Origin: Desulfuromonadales bacterium
GTDB taxonomy: Bacteria; Desulfobacterota; Desulfuromonadia; Desulfuromonadales; BM103
Assembly (NCBI GenBank): GCA_029859485.1
Contig: JAOUDB010000039.1
Location: forward strand, 1-12,105
Length of the DNA stretch: 12,105 bases
Reading direction: 5' to 3'
A model generated the notes under the pieces. The model was not told where the DNA came from, searched no databases, and worked only from the letters and a program-made list of their open reading frames with translations. Every line of letters begins with the position of its first letter. Positions within the stretch are counted from its first letter, which is position 1. Position numbers and translations under genes: made by a program. Below are positions 1-7,132 of the stretch, piece after piece.

Positions 1-940
1 GGATGTGGTGATGCAGGTCATCGAGCAGGAGACCGGTCCGGGTGAGGGTCTGGGTCAAGTCGTCCCAGTCGCGGCTGGTGGTCGCCGTGTTGAGCATATG
101 ACGGTGGGTAATCAGTTCTCCGGTCAGATTGACAAGCTGATCGAGCAGATCGGTTCGCACTCTGATGGTGCGTACACCCTCATCGCGATTGCGGCGTTCT
201 TCCTTGCGGCGATCATCGATGAAACGGACCTTGACGACACCGCTGATCTTCAGCAAGGCTTCTTCGATATGGCCTTTGGCTAATGTGGTGCGCAACCAGG
301 CCTGAATCTGCTGACAGGGTGCTCCACCGCGTAAATCCGCCATATTCGGCCGACTCGACATCAGTTCGCCGGATTTCTCGATCTCGCTTAAAATCAGGAG
401 GCCGCGAGCGGCTGCGGCCGGTGTGTCCTCAGCCAGATCAACCAACACCTGATACACATCGGGTTCTGCAGGGAGGGGCTCTTCTTCGGAAGCCGTCTCT
501 TCCTCAGCTTCACCGGGGGCTTCTGCGTCTGTCACAAGCATTTCTGGTTCAGACTCCTCGGCCACCATGATCGGCTGCGGCTCAGGCGTTTCCAGCAGAT
601 AAGCCTCAATCTTCCGTTCCGGCTGGTTGGACTGCAGGTCATCAATTAGTCCATCGAGAATATCTATCCCACTCAGAAGGTAGTCAATGGCTGCAGAAGG
701 GATTTGGCCGGAAGAGCGAAAGTCGTCCAGGAGGTCTTCGAGATGATGGGACAATCTGGCCGTGCGATCAAAGCCCATGGTCGCAGCCATGCCTTTGATC
801 GAGTGCGCCTCACGAAAGAGGGCATCAATCGTCTCACGGTTGTCCGGTTCCTGTTCCAGGATGACAACCAACTTGTTCAGGTTATTAATATGTTCCCGGG
901 TTTCCGTTAAGAAAAGATCCCGGTACTGGGACATGTCCAT
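1..940 (-). CDS. cheA: Chemotaxis histidine kinase CheA, N-terminal part (runs off left edge)
   Basis: CheA is the cytoplasmic kinase that autophosphorylates on a histidine under receptor/CheW control and passes the phosphate to CheY. The minus frame is open without a stop from the ATG at 940 to the window edge (313 codons). Residues about 1-105 form an Hpt (P1) domain with the phosphoacceptor motif AHSIKGMAATMG; the histidine is residue 46. An acidic, Glu/Pro-rich linker (about 110-160) follows. Next is a P2-like domain (about 160-242) of the type seen in Thermotoga and archaeal CheA (repeated Ala then Arg, then LLILSEIEKSGE). The P3 dimerisation helix begins near 258 (VRTDLLDQLVNLTGEL). Dimerisation end, ATPase and CheW-like domains lie outside the window. 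The start at 940 has AGGAG 13 bases upstream; an in-frame ATG at 934 is the alternative. It begins 27 bases after cheY, so it is the same operon. Confidence 0.93.
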   Translation of the reverse strand, partial: MDMSQYRDLFLTETREHINNLNKLVVILEQEPDNRETIDALFREAHSIKGMAATMGFDRTARLSHHLEDLLDDFRSSGQIPSAAIDYLLSGIDILDGLIDDLQSNQPERKIEAYLLETPEPQPIMVAEESEPEMLVTDAEAPGEAEEETASEEEPLPAEPDVYQVLVDLAEDTPAAAARGLLILSEIEKSGELMSSRPNMADLRGGAPCQQIQAWLRTTLAKGHIEEALLKISGVVKVRFIDDRRKEERRNRDEGVRTIRVRTDLLDQLVNLTGELITHRHMLNTATTSRDWDDLTQTLTRTGLLLDDLHHHI

Positions 941-967
941 AGCTTGTCCGGAACTCCTGAAGCAGGA

Positions 968-1330
968 TTATCCGGTCACCCGATTGACGATCTCGAGGAC
1001 CTTCTCTTCCTTGAACGGCTTGACTATAAAATCTTTTGCACCGGATTCGACTGCTTCGAGAACCAGGGAGTCCTGTCCAAGAGCACTGACCATGACCACG
1101 CAGGCACTCGCGTCCAAGGCCATGATGTCCTGTAACGCCTCTATGCCACTCTTCTTGGGCATGACAATATCCATGGTCACCAGGGCCGGCTTAAGTTCCT
1201 GATAGAGTTCGAGAGCTACTTCGCCATTCTCCGCTTCTGCGACCACATCGTGTCCCGCTCTAACGAATATATCCTTCAACATATTGCGCATGAACAGAGC
1301 ATCGTCGACAACCATCACACGTAAGGCCAT
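968..1330 (-). CDS. cheY: Chemotaxis response regulator CheY
   Basis: This single-domain receiver protein (120 residues from the ATG at 1330) takes phosphate from CheA and, by family knowledge, acts on the flagellar motor or serves as a phosphate sink. The receiver landmarks are all visible: acidic pair D9-D10, phosphoacceptor D54 in VTMDIVMP, switch hydroxyl S82 in MVSALGQ, and K104 in FIVKPF. No output domain follows. The start was chosen because AGGGGG sits 5 bases before the ATG at 1330; a GTG two codons further up (1336) is also in frame but overlaps that ribosome binding site. The gene lies between cheW (about 9 bases upstream) and cheA (27 bases downstream). Ser in place of Thr at the switch position is common in CheY-like proteins outside enterics. 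Confidence 0.95.
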   Translation of the reverse strand: MALRVMVVDDALFMRNMLKDIFVRAGHDVVAEAENGEVALELYQELKPALVTMDIVMPKKSGIEALQDIMALDASACVVMVSALGQDSLVLEAVESGAKDFIVKPFKEEKVLEIVNRVTG

Positions 1331-1339
1331 GAGCACCCC

Positions 1340-1762
1340 CTATTCTGTATATCTATTTTCAAGTTGATTAATAACTTTGTCGGTGTCGAGCAGGTTGACC
1401 ATCTTGTCCTCAAGGTAGGCCACGCCGCGAATGGCACTATCGCCAGCTTCTGCAGGTGCCGGTTTCAACGACGAAAGATCGAGCTGGGCGATGCGAACAA
1501 CGCCACTGACTGACAGCACCATCGATTTTAACTCCTGGGTCAGAACCACATAGCGGTGATCACGCTCCTCTGCCGTGAAGCCGAGCAGTTTGGGCAGATC
1601 GATTACGGCAAGGACCTGGCCGTGAAAACTGATCGCTCCGTTAAGTACACCCTCGGCGAGCGGGACATGGTGAAGGGTCGGGTTCTCGATGATCTCCTGG
1701 ATTGCATCGATTTCGAGCCCGTAAACCTCTTCGCCGAGATTGAAAATCAGGGTCAGTTCCAT
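1340..1762 (-). CDS. cheW: Chemotaxis coupling protein CheW
   Basis: CheW is the adaptor that joins receptor signalling domains to CheA in the cytoplasmic array. The 140-residue product is a single CheW domain of normal length: it opens with LTLIFNLGEEVYGLEIDAIQEII, has the conserved stretch LNGAISFHGQVLAVIDLPKLLG (about 41-62), and a late VAYLEDKMVNLLDTDKV strand. The ATG at 1762 lies 3 bases past the stop codon of the receptor gene, with AGGA 7 bases upstream inside the end of that gene, so translation is probably coupled to it. The receptor next door is its likely partner. Confidence 0.95.
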   Translation of the reverse strand: MELTLIFNLGEEVYGLEIDAIQEIIENPTLHHVPLAEGVLNGAISFHGQVLAVIDLPKLLGFTAEERDHRYVVLTQELKSMVLSVSGVVRIAQLDLSSLKPAPAEAGDSAIRGVAYLEDKMVNLLDTDKVINQLENRYTE

Positions 1763-1765
1763 GTT

Positions 1766-3040
1766 TTAGTCCTGATCAGTATTGACCAGTTTAAACTTCT
1801 TGACGATCTGCAGCATCGATTCGGACATGGTGGAGAGGTTCTTTGCCGATTGGGCCAGCTCTTCCATCGAGGCCGATTGTTCCTGGGTTGCGGCCGAGAC
1901 CTGCTCTGTTGCGGCAGCATTGTCAGAGACGACCTTGTCGATCTCTTCGATGGCCCGGGTAATGCGCTCGGCGCTGGCAATCTGTTGGTCAGCCAGTTCG
2001 AAGATGCTGCTGGCTTTGGCACGCGTTCCTTCGGCGTTTTCGGTAATCGCGGAAAAAGCCTCGTTGGTCCGGTCAACAGCCTCGCGACCGCTCTCCATCT
2101 CTTCGGCAACCTGGGACATGGAGGCTTGAACCTGCTGACCTTCGGCACGAATGCCTTCGACCAGACTGCTGATTTCATCGGCAGAGATGGTGGTCGAATC
2201 AGCCAGTTTGCGAATTTCTTCGGCGACGACGGCAAAACCACGCCCGTACTCTCCGGCCCGGGCCGCTTCGATTGTCGCGTTAAGCGCTAGCAGGTTGGTC
2301 TTCTGGGCCACCCCGTTAATCACTTCGACAAACTTGTTGATGCGTTGCAGCTGGCCGATAAAATTGAACATTTGCTGGCTGCTGCTTTCCGCTTCGGCCA
2401 TAACCTGGCGAATGTTGGAGAGGCTGGCTCCGGCAAGGCTTCTGCCATCCTTTGCCGTGTCCACCGTTTTATTGGCCGATTCGGCAACGGTCTTTGCCGC
2501 CGAGGCGACCAGATTAATCGACATGGCAACTTCCTTAAAAAGGCGGTTCGATTCTTCAACCATTTCCGCCTGGGTCTCGGCGCCCTTGCTGATCTGATCG
2601 ACAGTTCCGGCAACTTCCTGCGAAGATGCCGACATTTCCTGGGAGGTCCCGGAAAGGTCCTGAGCTGAGCCCGCCACTTTGAAGGCAATGCCACGGATGT
2701 CCCCGACCAGGCCGCGCAGACTCTCTTGAATCTGGTTCATGGAACCGGCCAGATCACTGGTCTCATCGGGAAAACGGTTATCTTTCATCTCGATATTCTC
2801 AGACAGGTCGCCCTGGCTGATCCGATCACCCGCTGAGGTCAGGCGGCGGATATTTGCTGTGAACACCCGGGAAAAGAGGGCTCCGATGATTAGGCCAACA
2901 ACCAAGGCACAGACGATAGTGAAGAACTGTTGGAACTCCGGGGCAATTTTCAGGTAAGGCACCGCCAGATTGACGACGACTCCCGAAACCACCACAATCA
3001 GGAAACCGATGATGAATTTATAACTGATTTCGACGCGCAT
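1766..3040 (-). CDS. Methyl-accepting chemotaxis protein without a periplasmic sensor domain
   Basis: This is a transducer of 424 residues. Two hydrophobic helices (about 9-29 and 39-58) are separated by only about nine residues, so there is no room for a periplasmic ligand-binding domain. A HAMP domain (about 57-110) follows directly, then the long coiled-coil methyl-accepting domain. Its hairpin tip is visible at about 242-281, with [16 protein letters not shown] and [16 protein letters not shown]; this tip binds CheW and CheA. Gln/Glu-rich flanks hold candidate methylation sites for CheR. The C-terminus (FKLVNTDQD) has no CheR-docking pentapeptide of the NWETF type. AAGGAG lies 7 bases before the ATG. 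What it senses cannot be read from the sequence; membrane, redox or cytoplasmic cues relayed by HAMP are possible. Confidence 0.95.
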   Translation of the reverse strand: MRVEISYKFIIGFLIVVVSGVVVNLAVPYLKIAPEFQQFFTIVCALVVGLIIGALFSRVFTANIRRLTSAGDRISQGDLSENIEMKDNRFPDETSDLAGSMNQIQESLRGLVGDIRGIAFKVAGSAQDLSGTSQEMSASSQEVAGTVDQISKGAETQAEMVEESNRLFKEVAMSINLVASAAKTVAESANKTVDTAKDGRSLAGASLSNIRQVMAEAESSSQQMFNFIGQLQRINKFVEVINGVAQKTNLLALNATIEAARAGEYGRGFAVVAEEIRKLADSTTISADEISSLVEGIRAEGQQVQASMSQVAEEMESGREAVDRTNEAFSAITENAEGTRAKASSIFELADQQIASAERITRAIEEIDKVVSDNAAATEQVSAATQEQSASMEELAQSAKNLSTMSESMLQIVKKFKLVNTDQD

Positions 3041-3072
3041 GATTCCACTCCTTACCAGGCAGTGTTCAGTGG

Positions 3073-3096
3073 AGACCGTGTCTTTTGCCCCGGTCT
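3073..3096 (-). repeat. Small inverted repeat between cheR and mcp
   Basis: The 57-base gap between cheR and mcp contains a 6-bp perfect inverted repeat (AGACCG ... CGGTCT) with a 12-base loop. No T-run follows it on the minus strand, so it is not an intrinsic terminator. It could be an mRNA stem-loop that tunes stability or processing between cheR (needed in small amounts) and mcp (needed in large amounts), or chance. Confidence 0.35.
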
Positions 3097-3097
3097 T

Positions 3098-3964
3098 CTA
3101 AATGTCAGCAACTGTGACAGGCTCAGCATTACGGCGATAGACCCGTTCCACAGGAAATTCCGATTGATAGCAGCGGCGAATATCGCCAGTCATGGTTTCA
3201 GAGCGACCCAGGACCAGAGCCCCATGTTCGAGCAGGGTCGCAGCAAAACGAGACAGGATTCGTTCCTGCTCCTCTCGCGTAAAATAGATCATCACGTTAC
3301 GGCAGAGAATCATATCTGCCGGCGGATAATGACTTGCGGTCATGATGTTGTGCTGGCGAAACTCCACCTGGTTACGAATACGTTCAATAACCTGGTAATG
3401 ACCATTATTCCCATGAAAATATTCATTGAGGACTTCCGGCGGCACCTCTTTCAGCCGCAACGCTTCAAAAGTTCCACAACGAGCTGCAGCTAGGATTGGT
3501 TCGCTGACGTCGGTCGCCAGAATGTTGATCTTCAAGTCTCTGACGTTCATGTCATCTATCAACAGGGCCAGAGAATAAGGTTCTTCACCAGAAGCACATC
3601 CGGCGCTCCAAAGCGTCAACTCGGTCCGCCCTGCTGATCGTGCCCGGCGGCAGAGGTCCGGTAGAATCTTCTGTTCGAGAATCCGGTAGGTGTCCGGATT
3701 ACGAAAAAACTGGGAGACATGGATGGAGATGGTTGCCAGCAAGGTGTCAAGCTCGTCGCGATCCATCTCCAGGCGCTTCAGATACGAAGCAACATCCACA
3801 ACTTTGCAGCTCCGCAGCCGCTTGGCGATGCGACGGCGAATGCAGCGATCCTTGTATTGGTCGAGATCAAACTGGCGGCTCTCACGCAGGAGTAACGTAA
3901 TCGCCGCGAGCTCGTCGTCGGTGAGATCGTCTCCCGTCCATATGTGAGCTGCTGGCTCGTTCAT
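3098..3964 (-). CDS. cheR: Chemotaxis protein methyltransferase CheR
   Basis: CheR uses S-adenosylmethionine to methylate glutamates on receptor cytoplasmic domains, which provides adaptation. The 288-residue product has the usual two parts: an N-terminal helical CheR domain (about 12-75, with QYKDRCIRRRIAKRLR) and the SAM-dependent methyltransferase domain. Visible motifs are ISIHVSQFFRN (79-89), the SAM loop WSAGCASGEEPYSLA (119-133), the acidic residue in ILATDVSEPIL (D152), and CRNVMIYF (221-228). No TPR extension is present. The start has no clear Shine-Dalgarno sequence; thiL stops 16 bases upstream, so translation may depend on ribosomes leaving thiL. The receptor gene 57 bases downstream is its likely substrate. 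Confidence 0.95.
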   Translation of the reverse strand: MNEPAAHIWTGDDLTDDELAAITLLLRESRQFDLDQYKDRCIRRRIAKRLRSCKVVDVASYLKRLEMDRDELDTLLATISIHVSQFFRNPDTYRILEQKILPDLCRRARSAGRTELTLWSAGCASGEEPYSLALLIDDMNVRDLKINILATDVSEPILAAARCGTFEALRLKEVPPEVLNEYFHGNNGHYQVIERIRNQVEFRQHNIMTASHYPPADMILCRNVMIYFTREEQERILSRFAATLLEHGALVLGRSETMTGDIRRCYQSEFPVERVYRRNAEPVTVADI

Positions 3965-3980
3965 TTTACATTAAGCATCT

Positions 3981-4973
3981 TTAAGTCCGACAAAAATGGT
4001 CATAGCCCCTGACAAGGAGGGGTCGCGCTTCTCCCGTCTTTTCCTTGAGTGAAAGCAGACCGGAACCCTTGCTGATGTAACCGATTGTGGTTACCGGAAA
4101 CTGTCTGGCTGCACAGAGCTCTCTTACTGAAGGCGCTTGATCTGGGGTTACAGTAAATAGAAGCTCGTAATCTTCGCCTCCGTAGAGTGCCAGTTCCAGC
4201 AAGGCAGGGGCCTTGCCAAGATGAACCTGAAACTCTTCTGACAAAGGCAGTTCGGCCTCTTCGATAAGTCCATCAACCTGAGATGCTTGCAGGATATGCT
4301 CCAAGTCGCCCGCCAGACCATCGGAAACGTCAATCATTGCGCTGGCCAAATGATTTTCGCCGAGCAGTCGCCCAAGTTCAACCTGGGCAACAGGTTGATG
4401 ATGACGTTTCAATAAGCTTGTGTGTGCGTCCTTGTCTTCCTCGATCAATCGCAGGGCAAGGGCGCTGTCACCAAGGGTGCCGGAGACCATGATCAGGTCA
4501 CCCGGCTGCGCGCCATCACGGCCGATCGCCTGATCTCTGGGGGCGCTCCCTTCAACGGTCACCGAGATCATCCATGGGCCGGGGCTTCTGCAGGTATCTC
4601 CACCGACCAGGGAGACACCGTATTTGGCAGTTTCGTCGAGGACGCCACGTAAAAAAGCATCGATGTCGCTGATTTCCGCCTCATCAGGACAGGCCAGCCC
4701 CAGGTAAAGATAGCGAGGAGACCCACCCATAGCTGCGATATCACTGAGGTTTACGGCAACAGCCTTGTGGCCAAGAGCTTCACAGTCAGTCCAGTCGTGA
4801 CGGAAGTGAACGCCTTCGATCAACAGGTCCGTCGAAGTCAGGAGCTGATGCCCCTCCGGCAGATTGAGTACTGCGGCATCGTCACCGATACCACGATCTA
4901 CCCCTTCACCCTCGCTGGCTTGCTCGCGGATGCGGTCGATCAGTTTAAATTCACCCAGCGCTTTCAGTTTCAA
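3981..4973 (-). CDS. thiL: Thiamine-monophosphate kinase
   Basis: ThiL phosphorylates thiamine monophosphate with ATP to give thiamine diphosphate, the last step of cofactor synthesis. From the TTG at 4973 the product is 330 residues, close to the usual 320-330. Family motifs are present in order: LGEFKLIDRI at the N-terminus, GIGDDAAV (28-35), STDLLIEGVHF (47-57), VNLSDIAAMGG (74-84), GGDT (124-127), DVSDGL (215-220) and GGEDYELLFT (265-274). I prefer TTG because AGGGA lies 9 bases upstream and the product then starts as ThiL proteins do. The ATG at 4991 (six residues more) is a fair alternative. ATGs at 5018, 5024 and 5138 are unlikely: the first two fall inside a predicted promoter and the last overlaps the upstream gene by 83 bases. 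cheR follows after 16 bases. Confidence 0.93.
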   Translation of the reverse strand: MKLKALGEFKLIDRIREQASEGEGVDRGIGDDAAVLNLPEGHQLLTSTDLLIEGVHFRHDWTDCEALGHKAVAVNLSDIAAMGGSPRYLYLGLACPDEAEISDIDAFLRGVLDETAKYGVSLVGGDTCRSPGPWMISVTVEGSAPRDQAIGRDGAQPGDLIMVSGTLGDSALALRLIEEDKDAHTSLLKRHHQPVAQVELGRLLGENHLASAMIDVSDGLAGDLEHILQASQVDGLIEEAELPLSEEFQVHLGKAPALLELALYGGEDYELLFTVTPDQAPSVRELCAARQFPVTTIGYISKGSGLLSLKEKTGEARPLLVRGYDHFCRT

Positions 4974-5016
4974 AGTTTTTCGTCCCTGCATCCTGAACTT
5001 AGGAGAGTAAAATCGC

Positions 5017-5045
5017 ATTGTCATGCGAGAACTTTTATCTGTCAA
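5017..5045 (-). promoter_or_regulatory. Predicted sigma-70 promoter for thiL and the genes after it
   Basis: On the minus strand a perfect -35 box TTGACA (5045-5040) is followed by a 17-base spacer and GACAAT (5022-5017, 4 of 6 matches to TATAAT). Transcription would start near 5010, about 37 bases before the preferred thiL start. The site lies just past the stop codon of the TANGO2-like gene, so thiL and the chemotaxis genes could be read independently of it. It was found by eye only. Confidence 0.5.
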
Positions 5046-5055
5046 GCAAACTCCC

Positions 5056-5817
5056 CTACGACTTCCAGGTGAATTCGCTTTGCTGCCACTCTTGCGGGTC
5101 ACGGTTATAGCGGCGCTCAAGAAAACTCTTTTGACCATCTGCGCCGATCATGAAAAGTGTCGAGCAGCGCGTACCGTAGCTTGGCATCGTTATAAAAATG
5201 GCCGAAAGGGCGCGCTCCCACTCAAGCGGGATAGCGGTGTCCGGAAGCTCGGTGTCCGGCGCCCGGGTGGTATCGGCCAGCAAAGCAAAGGCCGCATCGT
5301 AATCGAAGAACGGTCTCTTGAGCAGACATTCAAGGGCTTCTTTCCCTTGCACGACTTTCGGCCAGGGGGTATCGAGAAGATGGTTGCTTAAGCCATAGAT
5401 TGCCGGCTCCAGTCGTTTGCTGCGGACGTTACGGTTCGTTGCGTACCAGAGCTCTCTGCCGTCTCCCAGCAACAGGTTGAAGCCGGCATACTCAGTCTTG
5501 GTTGCCTGAATACTGGTCAGAAAGTCTGCAGGCGAAAGATCCTCTTGAAGATAATCTCGTACCAGCCAACCCCTTGACCTGAGATGTGGATCCTTGTCTC
5601 TGACGCCTTCACGGATATTGGTTACCGTCGCCCAACGCTGATTCTTGACACCGAACCAGGCTCCCCCGGAGACAAGGTCCCGACCGGCGATCATTTCCGG
5701 AAACTCCTGCCAGTAGTCGGCAGCCCCGGAGGACCGGTCGTAGAATTCATCACGATTGGCGAGAACCAGTAAGGGAATCGGTTCTTCCGGACGATGGGCA
5801 ATAAGAATCAGGCACAT
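5056..5817 (-). CDS. TANGO2/NRDE family protein
   Basis: The 253-residue product belongs to the NRDE (TANGO2) family, recognised from its start MCLILIAHRP and the signature ANRDEFYDR (20-28), followed by AGRDLVSGGAWFGVKN, TNIREG and GLSNHLLDTPWPKV, all typical of the family. Length matches full-length members. There is no signal peptide or membrane helix, so it is probably cytoplasmic. The biochemical role of bacterial members is unsettled; eukaryotic TANGO2 has been tied to Golgi organisation, metabolism and haem trafficking, and none of that can be assumed here. The ATG at 5817 is supported by the conserved MCL start, though the upstream ribosome site is weak (GGGA 12 bases away). It is the first gene of the minus-strand block and stops just before the predicted thiL promoter. 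Confidence 0.88.
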   Translation of the reverse strand: MCLILIAHRPEEPIPLLVLANRDEFYDRSSGAADYWQEFPEMIAGRDLVSGGAWFGVKNQRWATVTNIREGVRDKDPHLRSRGWLVRDYLQEDLSPADFLTSIQATKTEYAGFNLLLGDGRELWYATNRNVRSKRLEPAIYGLSNHLLDTPWPKVVQGKEALECLLKRPFFDYDAAFALLADTTRAPDTELPDTAIPLEWERALSAIFITMPSYGTRCSTLFMIGADGQKSFLERRYNRDPQEWQQSEFTWKS

Positions 5818-5902
5818 AAGGTGAGAGTCCCTTTCATGTCAACAAGAGCTACGCCTGATTCTGGCAGAAATGTCCACTCATGACAATGATGGCTATCGTC
5901 CA

Positions 5903-5976
5903 ATCAAATTGATATCTGGTATGAAGCGCTGCAAACACTTGCTAATTCCCAGTAAATTAGTAAGGATATCCACTAA
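5903..5976. promoter_or_regulatory. Paired dyads upstream of the aap promoter (candidate operators)
   Basis: Between the TANGO2-like gene and aapJ there are two palindromic patches: ATCAA-a-TTGAT at 5903-5913, overlapping GATATC (5911-5916), and GGATATCC at 5964-5971, flanked by TTAGT and ACTAA with slightly uneven spacing. The two GATATC cores are 54 bases apart, near five helical turns, and the second lies 18 bases ahead of the -35 box of the aap promoter. This looks like a possible regulator-binding arrangement, but no known operator is recognised and AT-rich DNA yields such dyads by chance. Confidence 0.3.
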
Positions 5977-5993
5977 ATATGCAACATACACAT

Positions 5994-6022
5994 TTGACAT
6001 ACTGGTAGTCACAACGTATATT
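5994..6022 (+). promoter_or_regulatory. Predicted strong sigma-70 promoter for the aap operon
   Basis: TTGACA (5994-5999) is separated by exactly 17 bases from TATATT (6017-6022, 5 of 6 matches to TATAAT). Transcription would begin near 6029 and give a leader of about 72 bases ahead of aapJ. I see no riboswitch or clear attenuator in that leader. The ribosome site GAGGAGGT sits 7 bases before the aapJ start, so translation should be strong too. Confidence 0.72.
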
Positions 6023-6100
6023 TAATAGGCATTTTATGGGTATTAAAAGTATTTTGCCCGATATGTTCATCAACCCTACAATCAATGAGGAGGTCCACAG

Positions 6101-7120
6101 ATGAAACTGAGCAGATTAACAGTACTGGTAATGATTCTTTCCTTGCTGGCCGCAGGCGTAGCTTTCGCCGGTAAAGACTTGGACGCAGTCAAGAAAAAAG
6201 GTTTTGTCCAGGCGGGTGTCAATGGTGGTGTTTTCGGCTTTGGCATGCCTGATTCGAAAGGTGTCTGGAAAGGTCTCGACGTTGACACCGCGCGTGCTGT
6301 TGCCGCAGCCATTTTCGGTGATGCCAGCAAAGTCAAGTTTACCCCTCTGACCGCCCAGCAGCGCTTCACCGCTCTGCAATCTGGCGAAATTGACGTATTG
6401 ACCCGTAACGCAACTCGCACCCTGAGTCGTGAAACCCAGCTCGGCCTGAACTTTGTTACTGTCAACTATTATGACGGTCAGGGCTTTATGGTACCGAACA
6501 AGCTTGGTATCAAGAGTGCCAAGGAGCTGGACGGCGCGACCGTTTGTGTCCTGCCGGGGACGACCACCGAGCAGAACGCCGCCGACTATTTCCGCTCCAA
6601 CAACTTGAAGTGGAACCCGGTTGTTATCGAGTCCACATCAGAACTGGCCAAGACCTTCTTCGCCGGTCGTTGTGACGTTCTGACGTCCGACGCTTCCCAG
6701 TTGGCAGGAACCCGCGCTGTTGCTCCGAACCCAAAAGACTACTCCATTCTTCCTGAGATCATCTCTAAAGAGCCTCTGGCCCCTGCCGTTCGCCATGGCG
6801 ATGACCAGTTCCGCGACATCGTTGACTTTGCCGTACTGGCGATGATCAACGCTGAGGAGATGGGCATTACCTCGAAAAACATCGACGAGAAGATGAAGAG
6901 CACGGATCCTATGGTCCAGCGTTTCCTCGGCGTTATCGAAGGTAACGGCAAGTCCCTCGGACTCGACGAAAAATGGGCTTACAACATCATCAAGCAAGTC
7001 GGTAACTACGGTGAAGTTTTTGAGCGCAATGTCGGCGTAAACACCACTCTCGGTATCGAACGTGGTCTGAACGCTCTCTGGACCAATGGCGGCCTGATGT
7101 ACTCGCCTCCATTCAAGTAA
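6101..7120 (+). CDS. aapJ: General L-amino-acid ABC transporter, periplasmic binding protein (AapJ/BztA type)
   Basis: The 339-residue product is the periplasmic component that captures amino acids and delivers them to the AapQ/AapM permease. It begins with a classic signal peptide: KLSR, a hydrophobic core, and GVAFA, with likely cleavage after residue 23. The mature part is a solute-binding protein family 3 domain: KKGFVQAGVNGGVFGFGMPD, then WKGLDVDTARAVAAAIFGD, RFTALQSGEIDVLTRNATRT, and a C-terminal NYGEVFERNVG with GLNALWTNGGLMYSPPF. These stretches are characteristic of the AapJ/BztA group, whose members are about 340 residues. It is the first gene of a four-gene operon and has a near-ideal ribosome site. 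Known members of this group take glutamate, aspartate, glutamine, asparagine and others; the exact range here is inferred. Confidence 0.94.
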   Translation: MKLSRLTVLVMILSLLAAGVAFAGKDLDAVKKKGFVQAGVNGGVFGFGMPDSKGVWKGLDVDTARAVAAAIFGDASKVKFTPLTAQQRFTALQSGEIDVLTRNATRTLSRETQLGLNFVTVNYYDGQGFMVPNKLGIKSAKELDGATVCVLPGTTTEQNAADYFRSNNLKWNPVVIESTSELAKTFFAGRCDVLTSDASQLAGTRAVAPNPKDYSILPEIISKEPLAPAVRHGDDQFRDIVDFAVLAMINAEEMGITSKNIDEKMKSTDPMVQRFLGVIEGNGKSLGLDEKWAYNIIKQVGNYGEVFERNVGVNTTLGIERGLNALWTNGGLMYSPPFK

Positions 7121-7132
7121 ATATTTGCAGTA

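Noticed and set aside
5..570. Plus-strand open frames of 92 and 95 codons at the left edge
   Set aside because: They overlap the cheA coding region in antisense and have no family features.
1556..2290. A 244-codon plus-strand open frame opposite cheW and mcp
   Set aside because: Its low-complexity composition mirrors the repetitive coiled-coil codons of the receptor, and no family is recognisable; it is an antisense shadow.
5917..5933. A possible sigma-54 site (TGGTATGAAGCGCTGCA)
   Set aside because: The invariant GG and GC elements are one base too far apart and the CAC part is replaced; the sigma-70 promoter at 5994-6022 is far better.
6029..6100. A riboswitch or attenuator in the aapJ leader
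   Set aside because: The leader is about 72 bases and AT-rich with no stable stem or leader peptide; only a weak GGG/CCC pairing can be drawn.
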